Below are positions 6,586 to 11,139 of a stretch of DNA of 11,139 nucleotides, piece after piece. Numbering within the stretch: position 1 is the first letter of the stretch; each line of letters opens with the position of its first letter. Below the pieces are notes generated by a model. It was not told the origin of the DNA. It ran no database searches and saw nothing but the letters and a program-made list of their open reading frames with translations. The DNA comes from Baffinella frigidus (Eukaryota; Cryptophyceae; Cryptomonadales; Baffinellaceae), in contig MU647156.1 in assembly GCA_026770585.1 (NCBI GenBank), positions 4,064 to 15,202 of the forward strand, given 5' to 3'. A program made the translations under genes and the position numbers.

Positions 6586-6723
6586 CCACACGGTGGACTA
6601 CGTACCTTTCATCAAAAGTCAACTTGCCTCGAGGTAATTAACTTAAAGGATTTTCTGGTGCAATTTGGTCACGTAACACCCTGAATTCCGGCCCCACCGA
6701 AACCTTCGTAGCCCACCGTGTGG
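6586..6723. mobile_element. CCACACGGTGG MITE, a diverged relative
   Basis: The termini CCACACGGTGGACTACG (left) and, inverted, CCACACGGTGGGCTACGAAG (right) belong to the same terminal type as the CCACACAGCGG MITEs. The 138-bp interior is unrelated to copies at 2847, 6141 and 7238. The flanking DNA on both sides is the same kind of minisatellite-related unit (GACCCACACCTCGGACCAAT and relatives), so the element appears to have landed inside a repeat tract. No target duplication is evident. Confidence 0.8.
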
Positions 6724-6920
6724 AGGCCCAGACCTCGGAACAATCAGGGTGTGAACCTCAGACCCACACCTCAGACCAATCTCATCTCGGATCATACCAG
6801 AATCTGTCCACGTAAAAAGGCGTAATATAGTATCATTGTATGCCTAAAATAGCATATACACCCTTATCTTCGGCGTCGGGAGCCTAAGATAGCGGGACAG
6901 AATCCGTCTCGTTACGAAAC
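6724..6920. other. Diverged minisatellite units, then unassigned sequence
   Basis: The first 60 bp carry CCTCGGAACAATCAGGGTGT and GAACCTCAGACCCACACCTC, relatives of the downstream array. The remainder has a weak inverted pair (TATCTT / AAGATA around 6868-6893) and repeated short ATAGTAT/ATAGCATAT phrases. No gene is visible. Confidence 0.45.
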
Positions 6921-7160
6921 TGAATCAGGGTGCGGACCTAAGTTAAATCAGGGTGTGAATCTAAGAAGTGATTTGAATCAGGGTGTGAATCTAAGAAGTG
7001 ATTTGAATCAGGGTGTGAACCTAAGAAATGATTTAAATCAGGGTGTGAACCTAAGAAATTAAATCAGGGTGTGAACCTAAATTAAATCAGGGTGTGGACC
7101 TTAAATCAGGGTGTGGACCTTAAATCAGGGTGTGGACCTTAAATCAGGGTGTGGACCTAA
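6921..7160 (+). repeat. Minisatellite with core AAATCAGGGTGTGRACCTAA and stepped period
   Basis: Ten core copies are present. TCAGGG starts at 6925, 6948, 6978, 7008, 7038, 7064, 7087, 7106, 7125 and 7144, giving periods of 23, 30, 30, 30, 26, 23, 19, 19 and 19 bp. The long units carry an extra GAAGTGATTT-like spacer between CCTAA and AATCAGG; the short units lack it. The spacers are themselves repeated, so this is a variable-period minisatellite and not a CRISPR array. Confidence 0.93.
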
Positions 7161-7237
7161 CACCTCGGGCGAAGCAGGTGCCTCACTCCGCACGATGGCA
7201 ATCATGCGGTTGGACTCGAGCGGTACGCCCACCCACA

Positions 7238-7400
7238 CCACACAGCGGGCTACCAAGGGATTTTCGGGCGCTGAGAGCCCGACTTTCCGTTACCTTATCC
7301 GTGGGAACCCCCCCCTATGTCCCTACGGATTACCTACCGTAGGGTCCTAGGTCTTATCGCTTAAGGGTTATTCGAAATCCCTTCGAAGTCCGCTGTGTGG
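7238..7400. mobile_element. CCACACAGCGG MITE, copy 3 (best preserved)
   Basis: Both termini are intact: CCACACAGCGGGCTACCAAG on the left and, inverted, CCACACAGCGGACTTCGAAG on the right, with similarity continuing for about 28 bp. The centre has the hairpin CCCTACGG / CCGTAGGG (8-base loop) followed by GTCCTAGGTCTTATCGCTTA. Length is 163 bp with no coding capacity. It lies 3 bp from the next foldback element. Confidence 0.92.
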
Positions 7401-7403
7401 CGC

Positions 7404-7568
7404 GAATGCTAGAGGGGCCTATTTATAACCGAGATGTAGCATTTGGCTAGTAAATTTCATTGCCTTTGGAGCCATTCCACCCCAAATTAGGCCAGACGCG
7501 AGGTTGGAACACCCCATCCTGGTACAAATTTTTACAACCCCACATGTAAATAGGGCCCTCTTCCATTC
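7404..7568. mobile_element. Imperfect foldback element (GAATG..GAGGG termini)
   Basis: The outer arms of about 23 bp are inverted copies: GAATGCTAGAGGGGCCTATT on the left and, inverted, GAATGGAAGAGGGCCCTATT on the right. The centre of about 115 bp contains GGTACAAATTTTTACAACCC and is only weakly self-complementary. The position directly between two clear MITEs and the similar length support an older MITE. Confidence 0.6.
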
Positions 7569-7605
7569 TCGAGTGGAAACTTTGAACGCATGGCACTGTT
7601 TGGTA

Positions 7606-7778
7606 GAGCGTTTGCGGTAATTGTTGTCCATTTTCGACTTCTGGTTTTCGGTTTTTCGTTTTTTTTTAAATGTTGCCAAGGTCGTAAAACATTTTAAATG
7701 GACACTTGTGGTACAAATGAAAACCCGAAACCCCGAAAACTCGAAGTCGAAAATGGACAACAATTACCGTAAACGCTC
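7606..7778. mobile_element. TA-flanked MITE, GAGCGYTTGCGG family, copy 2
   Basis: TA flanks both ends (7604-7605, 7779-7780). The arms of about 50 bp start GAGCGTTTGCGGTAATTGTT and GAGCGTTTACGGTAATTGTT (inverted) and continue through GTCCATTTTCGACTT. Because of the arm symmetry both strands give almost the same short peptide frame. Length of 173 bp, TA flanks and the terminus match the element at 2479-2648. This fits a non-autonomous Tc1/mariner-like MITE; the transposase source is not in the window. Confidence 0.9.
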
Positions 7779-7780
7779 TA

Positions 7781-8039
7781 ACATGATTCTACCTCCTCGC
7801 CCCCCTTTGGTCCGCGTTTCTATCGGCCACACCACCGCCAATAAATTCGTCGTACACGAATTTAAAATTCGTCGAACATACTGCGCAGCTGGCTGCACAA
7901 CGTAGCTCTGTCTCAGTCTATTTGGGCGAAGCAATTTAGTGCGCCCGGGCTCTTTCCCGCCCCGAAAGTTGACGGATTCGTACCGCACACCCAGCATGTC
8001 AGCTTAAGAATAGTGGGTTGACCCGAGTGAGGCAGAGCT
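7781..8039. other. No supported gene
   Basis: Short overlapping frames on both strands have no recognisable content. GAAAGTTGACGGATTCGTACC at about 7964-7984 is a variant of the motif at 1066-1084 and 5724-5741. One TTTCCCGC occurs at 7953-7960. Confidence 0.4.
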
Positions 8040-8300
8040 AGACATCGGCGTCTGCGCCTGAGAAAGAGAGGGAGTGAGAGAGACATACGGTTGGGGAGGG
8101 GGGGGGGGCAGGGTGATCCACAGAGAGGGTTCTGGCCTGGCTCCGCTCACCAGCAACCCGAAGTGAATCAAATCGGGTTGGATCCGGGTATTTCCCCCCC
8201 CAGGAGTCTACTTCCATAGTAGACAGCCATCTATTCACCCCAGTAGGAAATCCCTAGGTCCCTAGGATTTTGCTACCGTAGGGTCCTGGGGGGGTCCTGG
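8040..8300 (+). repeat. Low-complexity purine and G-rich stretch with short hairpins
   Basis: Here there is an AGAGAGGGAGTGAGAGAG tract (about 8063-8081), a G-rich run near 8092-8113, a C-run near 8193-8201, and a 6-bp hairpin GTCTAC / GTAGAC at 8207-8225. The segment at 8250-8290 contains TCCCTAGG and CTACCGTAGGGTCCTGGGGG, resembling the centre of the CCACACAGCGG MITEs. No gene is supported. Confidence 0.55.
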
Positions 8301-8756
8301 GGACCCCAAAAATCGCTCCACTACCCGAATTTGGTTCACTTCTGCCTGGCTCCTGCTACCATCCACGCACGAGAACATACAGATATTTTGACCGAACGGT
8401 GCAGATTTTGTACCTGGACAATGACTATTCCACGTGGAGGATTTCCGTAGTGAAAAACACCCAGGGTTTGTTGTTAACGAACTGCACCAAGTGACTTCTG
8501 GACCAAACGCCGTGCAAAAATTGACTTAGTCTTCTGAAGTGAACGACGTCAAAAAAATGACCGTCTTGCGGACTACTAAGGACGCGTCTCTCTGCGGGAA
8601 ATCCCCGGGCGGTGTTGTAAACGACGTTCAAAAATCAACTTTTGGACTTGAGAAAATGACCCCATAAGTCAATAAATTGACTTCTGAAGACGCGTCTGGG
8701 GGCGCAGAGATTACGTTCGCCGGGAAGCGGCGTGTGTCGATCGCGAACCGCGATCC
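8301..8756. other. Unassigned stretch with diverged direct repeats
   Basis: GACGCGTCT occurs at about 8581 and 8689; an ATTGACTT-TCTGAAG phrase occurs near 8519-8538 and 8667-8682; AACGACGT-CAAAAA occurs near 8541 and 8621. Together they suggest an old duplication of about 110-150 bp. Part of it (TTTTTGAACGTCGTTTACAA on the - strand) resembles 2394-2415. The reverse frame at 8425-8631 is not convincing. Confidence 0.4.
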
Positions 8757-8957
8757 AGTCCGACCCCCCCAAGGTATTCTTTGTGTTCCGCATTTCCCGC
8801 CAATCTCGAAATCCCGGAGTTTTTATTTATTTATTTTTCCCCTTTCCCGCCAAATCCCACCCGAGGTGAGTTTTATTTTCCCGCCTTTTCCGTCTGTGAT
8901 CCTGAGGAAGCGAGTTGGTTCCCCCGCCAGTCACGCCACGGGTATTCTGTTCCCGTC

Positions 8958-9021
<64 letters not shown>

Positions 9022-9215
9022 GCTTTCCACTCCAGGACACAAGTAGGAATTTCCCCCACCACTTCCGCCCAAAATAGTTTTTATTTTCCGCCTTTCCCGC
9101 CAATCCCGCCCAACTTTTTCCCGCCTTTTTCGCCAATCCCACCCAACTTTTTATGTTCCGCCTTCCCCGCCAGTCAGCCCAAGGTATTCCGCCTTTGTTC
9201 TCGTCTGTCATCCCC
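8757..9215 (+). repeat. Degenerate TTTCCCGCC-containing repeat, split by a GA tract
   Basis: Phrases CCAAGGTATTC, TTTCCCGCCAATC, CCCACCCAACTTTTTAT and TTCCGCCTT recur irregularly on both sides of the GA tract. TTTCCCGC occurs exactly at 8793, 8843, 8877, 9093 and 9117. A 185-codon forward frame (8677-9234) crosses the region and reads as repeated PP-FPP and arginine/glutamate runs, which is the translation of the repeats rather than evidence of a gene. Confidence 0.75.
8958..9020 (+). repeat. GA dinucleotide microsatellite
   Basis: About 30 GA units are present, broken by one GGG interruption near 8979-8981 and one AAAG near the end. It sits inside the TTTCCCGCC repeat tract. Confidence 0.97.
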
Positions 9216-9217
9216 CG

Positions 9218-9352
9218 CAGGAAAACAATTTTAATTTAAAACTTTCTGGCAATGAAATATACTACACACAATGAGTTTTACTAGTAATATTAAAGCATTC
9301 GTGTAGTAATTTTCATTGGATCCAATGATTTTAAATTAAAACCGTTTCCTTA
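9218..9352. mobile_element. AAACGGTTTTAATTT MITE, copy 2
   Basis: It is in opposite orientation to 5463-5599. It begins GGAAAACAATTTTAATTTAA, carries AACTTTCTGGCAAT, the shared centre GAGTTTTACTAGTAATATTA, AAGCATTCGTGTAGTAATTT, and ends TTAAAACCGTTTCCTTA. One flank reads TA and the other CA, so the target duplication may have decayed. It is non-coding. Confidence 0.88.
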
Positions 9353-9471
9353 TGAAATCCAGCCCAAGGTCGCTTTTGCCTGCAACTCTTAATCAGCACC
9401 ACGAAAATCAATGGACCGATCTGCGAAGCTTACTGTGTGGCTGGGTCGTTCTCTGTACCGGATAATCTGTG
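9353..9471. other. Unassigned spacer, possible MITE terminus
   Basis: GCGAAGCTTACTGTGTGGCT at 9422-9441 resembles the right terminus of the CCACACAGCGG MITEs (CGAAGTCCGCTGTGTGG), but no left terminus is found. Nothing else is recognised. Confidence 0.35.
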
Positions 9472-9565
9472 CCTGAACCCCCACATCCTGAACCCTGAAC
9501 CCCGAATCCCATCCTTCTGAACCCTGAACCCTGAACCCCAACCTCCTGAACCCTGAACCCCCAAA
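9472..9565 (+). repeat. Telomere-like array, CCCTGAA variant
   Basis: The repeat CCCTGAA and variants (CCCCGAA, CCTCCTGAA) form about a dozen units. It differs from the telomere motif CCCTAAA by one base and is on the same strand as the other three blocks. It ends in CAAACAGTCT (9562-9571), which recurs at 9669-9678. Confidence 0.85.
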
Positions 9566-9610
9566 CAGTCTGGCAGCTCGAGCCGGGCAAGCTGACTTCG
9601 AGGTACGCTC

Positions 9611-9671
9611 GAAACCCTACACCCTAAGCCCCAAACCCTAACCCCCAAACCCCACACCCTGAATCCCTCAA
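9611..9671 (+). repeat. Telomere-like array, CCCTAAA/CCCCAAA variant
   Basis: About eight degenerate units follow 45 bp of unique sequence after the previous block. It again ends in CAAACAGTCT (9669-9678). The two blocks may be duplicates of one telomere-like segment plus its flank. Confidence 0.82.
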
Positions 9672-9734
9672 ACAGTCTCATGAAGGGCCTGGAGCGGGAG
9701 TTCCCGTCACCCTCTCCCAGTGCGTACGCAGCAG

Positions 9735-9884
9735 GTGACCCCCTTACACATCCGACCTCCTTATAAAACTCGTGACCTCCTTATAAAACTCGTGCCCTCC
9801 TTACCTCTGGGATACAGAAGGTGACCTCCTTACAAACCCGACCTTACGAATCCGACCTCCTTATAAAACTCGTGACCTCCTTAC
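9735..9884 (+). repeat. 20-bp tandem array (GTGACCTCCTTATAAAACTC), first part
   Basis: Units of GTGACCTCCTTATAAAACTC occur with variants CCGACC, CTTACAAACC and CTTACACATC. Two adjacent units near 9758-9797 are almost identical. The array is interrupted at 9805-9820 by a 16-bp remnant of repeat F and at 9885 by a full F copy, after which it resumes at 9975. Confidence 0.88.
9805..9820 (+). repeat. Remnant of repeat F (16 bp)
   Basis: CTCTGGGATACAGAAG follows CCTTAC. It has the first nine bases of F copy 1 and an end resembling the F 3' end (ACGAAG), as if the middle were deleted. It sits at the same relative place in the 20-bp unit as the full copy at 9885. Confidence 0.55.
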
Positions 9885-9974
9885 CTCTGGGATGCGACAC
9901 GCGCGAGCAGAAAGATGCTCTAGAGAGTCACTTACCCAGAGTCATATATCACCGAGTATACAGTGTATACGAAG
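9885..9974 (+). mobile_element. Repeat F, copy 1 (90 bp), inside the 20-bp array
   Basis: The unit starts CTCTGGGATGCGACACG and ends GTGTATACGAAG. It differs from 10659-10748 at five positions by eye. The array breaks after CCTTAC and resumes with ACAAAACTC. Internal inverted pairs are CTCTGGG / CCCAGAG (offsets 1-7 and 51-57), GAGCA / TGCTC (21-25, 32-36) and GTATAC / GTATAC (72-77, 81-86). The frame LG-DTREQKDALESHLPRV is open throughout. I do not recognise the peptide or the element, and the mechanism of movement is unknown. Confidence 0.8.
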
Positions 9975-10058
9975 AACAAAACTCACGACCTCCTTACAAA
10001 ACTCATGACCTCCTTGCAAATCTGACCTCCTTACAAGACTGACCCTCTTACACACATT
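9975..10058 (+). repeat. 20-bp tandem array, second part
   Basis: Four further units follow (CTCACGACCTCCTTACAAAA, CTCATGACCTCCTTGCAAAT, then CTGACCTCCTTACAAGA and CTGACCCTCTTACACA). Divergence increases to the right. Confidence 0.85.
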
Positions 10059-10124
10059 GTATGGACGAGAGCGAGCCGAGGCCTCTTAATGCAGACCAGG
10101 AGTTGTGCCGGGGAATGGCCCTCT

Positions 10125-10185
10125 GCTTCGTAGACACACTCGCCTGCTTCCTAGACACACACATGTTTTTTCTAGACACACTCCT
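10125..10185 (+). repeat. 21-bp tandem repeat around TAGACACAC
   Basis: TAGACACA starts at 10131, 10152 and 10173, an exact 21-bp period, with CCTGCTTC-like spacers. Only three units are present. It sits between the 20-bp and 31-bp arrays. Just upstream, GGGGAATGGCCCTC (10110-10123) resembles GGGAAATGGCCCTC at 10937-10950. Confidence 0.75.
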
Positions 10186-10400
10186 GCTGACGGCGACCTC
10201 CTTACAAAATTCGTATGCTGACGGTGACCGCCTTACACATTCCGAATACTGACGATGACCTTGTTACATAACCCATATGCTGGTGGTGACCCCCTTCCAA
10301 ACTTCGAATGCTGACGGTGACCTCCTTAACACATTCCGTATGCTAACGGCGACCGCCTTCCACATTTCGTATGCTGACGGTGACTGCCTTAACACATTCT
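10184..10400 (+). repeat. 31-bp tandem array (TGCTGACGGTGACC..CCTTACACATTCCGTA)
   Basis: Unit starts (GCTGACGG or variants) lie at 10186, 10217, 10248, 10279, 10310, 10342 and 10373, giving periods of 31 bp with a single 32. The GTGACCTCCTTACA-AA-TTCGT part matches the 20-bp array, so the 31-bp unit equals the 20-bp unit plus ATGCTGACG. The array breaks at 10400, where an inverted F copy starts, and one more unit is found at 10518-10550. Confidence 0.9.
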
Positions 10401-10485
10401 CTTCGCATACGTCGTATACTTGGTGATACATGACTCTGGGTAGGTGATTATTCAGCATCTTCTGCTCTCGCGTGTCGCCTCCCAG
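10401..10485 (-). mobile_element. Repeat F, copy 3 (85 bp), inverted, in the 31-bp array
   Basis: Read on the - strand it starts CTGGGAGGCGACACGCGAGA and ends CGACGTATGCGAAG. Compared with the other copies it lacks the first two bases and has a 3-base internal shortening plus substitutions near GCTGAATAATCACC, so the reading frame stays open (LGGDTREQKMLNNHLPRV). The CTGGG / CCCAG and AGCA / TGCT pairs are kept, and GTATAC / GTATGC still pairs with one wobble. It interrupts the array directly after CACATTCT. Confidence 0.8.
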
Positions 10486-10552
10486 CAATCCGTTGCGTCA
10501 ACCAACCCTGAGTCTATCACGTAAGCTGACGGCGACCGCCTTACAATCTCAC
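10486..10552 (+). repeat. End of the 31-bp array
   Basis: After about 30 bp without similarity, CGTAAGCTGACGGCGACCGC and CTTACAATCTCACATGG form one last unit. It runs directly into the third AAACGGTTTTAATTT-type MITE. Confidence 0.65.
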
Positions 10553-10773
10553 ATGGAAACACTTTTAATTTATAAACTTGGTGCAAGGAAATTTACCACA
10601 CAGAACGATCTTTACTAGTAATATTCAAGCAAATGTGTGGTAATTTTGATTGAATCCACTCTGGGAGGCGACACGCGAGAGCAGAAAGATGCTCTAGAGA
10701 GTCACCTACCCAGAGTCATATATCACCGAGTATACAACGTATACGAAGTTTATGAATTGAAAGTGTTTCCGCA
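10553..10773. mobile_element. AAACGGTTTTAATTT-type MITE, copy 3, split by repeat F
   Basis: The left part (10553-10658) has GGAAACACTTTTAATTTATA, AATTTACCACACAGAACGAT, TTTACTAGTAATATTCAAGC and GTGTGGTAATTTTGATTGAA. The right part (10749-10773) has TTTATGAATTGAAAGTGTTT and CCGCATG, which completes the right arm seen at 9320-9352. Repeat F (10659-10748) lies between them. Ends are GGAAACAC instead of GGAAACGG, so this is a slightly different subfamily. Confidence 0.82.
10659..10748 (+). mobile_element. Repeat F, copy 2 (90 bp), nested in a MITE
   Basis: This is exactly the same length as copy 1 and about 94% identical by eye. The boundaries CTCTGGGAGG and GTATACGAAG coincide with the points where the MITE sequence stops and resumes (GAATCCA before, TTTATGAATTG after). 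This gives an independent definition of the F unit. No terminal duplication is obvious. The frame remains open as LGGDTREQKDALESHLPRV. Confidence 0.83.
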
Positions 10774-10845
10774 TGAAATGGTGCAGACGACAGCCTCAAG
10801 AGCGCGGCGAGTGAAGATGAAGAGCGCCATGCCGTGCCAAACATG
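10774..10845. other. Short unassigned spacer
   Basis: This is unique sequence between the split MITE and the next telomere-like block. No feature is recognised. Confidence 0.4.
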
Positions 10846-10929
10846 TACCCCCCTACCCCCTAGTCCCTGCCCCCTACCCCCTACCCCCTAAACTCTTAAC
10901 CCTCAACCCTAAACTCTTAACCCTAAACC
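10846..10929 (+). repeat. Telomere-like array, CCCCCTA then CCCTAAA/CTCTTAA variants
   Basis: The left part is a CCCCCTA-type run (four to five units). The right part is CCCTAAACTCTTAA repeated about twice and ending in CCCTAAACCA. It has the same strand as the other blocks. The end AAACCAGG is also the end of the block at 4777-4984. Confidence 0.88.
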
Positions 10930-10964
10930 AGGTACCGGGAAATGGCCCTCACGTACGGGCACCC

Positions 10965-11139
10965 CGTGACCCTGGGAGAATTCATGCGGGTGCCAAAACC
11001 CTAAACCCTAAACCCTCAAACCTCACCCCCCTCTCTCACGCCCGCCCGAACCCCCCTGGAGGAATATACTTGTAAAAACAACTCGCAGAGTAATTTACGT
11101 ATATGTGACAATACGTGACCCTGTGAGAGTTCATGCGGG
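10965..11139 (+). repeat. 26-bp direct repeat bracketing a telomere-like block
   Basis: CGTGACCCTGGGAGAATTCA to CGGG (10965-10990) recurs with two changes at 11114-11139 (CGTGACCCTGTGAGAGTTCA to CGGG), where the window ends. Between them lie three CCCTAAA units and relatives (10994-11030). This suggests a larger tandem unit of about 149 bp that continues past the window. Confidence 0.75.

Noticed and set aside
6921-7160. Regular core repeats with spacers suggesting a CRISPR array
   Set aside because: The spacers are short and themselves repeated, periods drop to 19 bp, no cas-like gene exists, and the context is eukaryotic.
7419-7905. Two frames on opposite strands sharing the same first residues (MLSIFDF)
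   Set aside because: Both read through the symmetrical arms of the TA-flanked MITE at 7606-7778, so the shared peptide is a consequence of the inverted repeat.
8677-9234. 185-codon forward frame, the longest in the window
   Set aside because: It is made of translated low-complexity repeat: the GA tract gives arginine/glutamate runs and the TTTCCCGCC repeat gives PP-FPP runs. No domain is visible, and a reverse frame of similar type (8873-9211) exists.
9885-9974. Repeat F as a tRNA or tRNA-derived SINE
   Set aside because: Length and stems are suggestive, but there is no GGTTCGANTCC B box, no A box and no cloverleaf anticodon arm that I can draw.
10637-10891. 84-codon forward frame containing the F peptide
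   Set aside because: The frame crosses MITE, F and telomere-like DNA, so it is not one gene; only the F part is worth attention and is described there.

Overview
This window looks like repeat-dense, essentially gene-free nuclear DNA from a eukaryote. I find no protein-coding gene that I can name, no rRNA or tRNA gene, and no bacterial-type operon or promoter structure. Four blocks of degenerate 7-bp telomere-type repeat (CCCTAAA on the given strand, i.e. TTTAGGG), many short terminal-inverted-repeat elements and several tandem arrays point to subtelomeric or heterochromatic DNA. TTTAGGG telomeres are known from plants, many green algae and several alveolates (apicomplexans, chromerids, dinoflagellates). 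The sequence alone does not let me choose; an algal or alveolate genome is a guess.

Layout. Positions 1-4044 are a mosaic of one dispersed repeat family (called R1 here) in two related subfamilies and both orientations. Most copies end in a short run of the 9-mer CCTAAAGGA. A hairpin element (230-331), a TA-flanked MITE (2479-2648) and a CCACACAGCGG-ended MITE (2847-2998) lie among them. Positions 4081-5800 hold four different foldback MITEs and a 208-bp telomere-like block (4777-4984), preceded by a GC-rich stretch with one weak candidate coding exon (4462-4785) whose first residues resemble an N-myristoylation signal. Positions 6141-7780 hold five more MITEs and a minisatellite of the core AAATCAGGGTGTG (6921-7160) whose period changes stepwise. 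Positions 8040-9220 are low complexity: G-rich and GA tracts and a degenerate TTTCCCGCC-containing repeat. Positions 9470-11139 are subtelomere-like: CCCTGAA/CCCTAAA blocks, a 20-bp array, a 21-bp array and a 31-bp array.

The most unusual item is an 85-90 bp repeat (called F here), present three times within 0.9 kb plus a 16-bp remnant. One copy interrupts the 20-bp array, one in opposite orientation interrupts the 31-bp array, and one splits a MITE. It therefore behaves like a small mobile unit. It has no long terminal inverted repeats, but keeps the same internal stems and an open reading frame in all three copies.

No transposase, reverse transcriptase or other mobility enzyme is recognisable, so all the elements appear non-autonomous. 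Nothing here can be described as genes working together.
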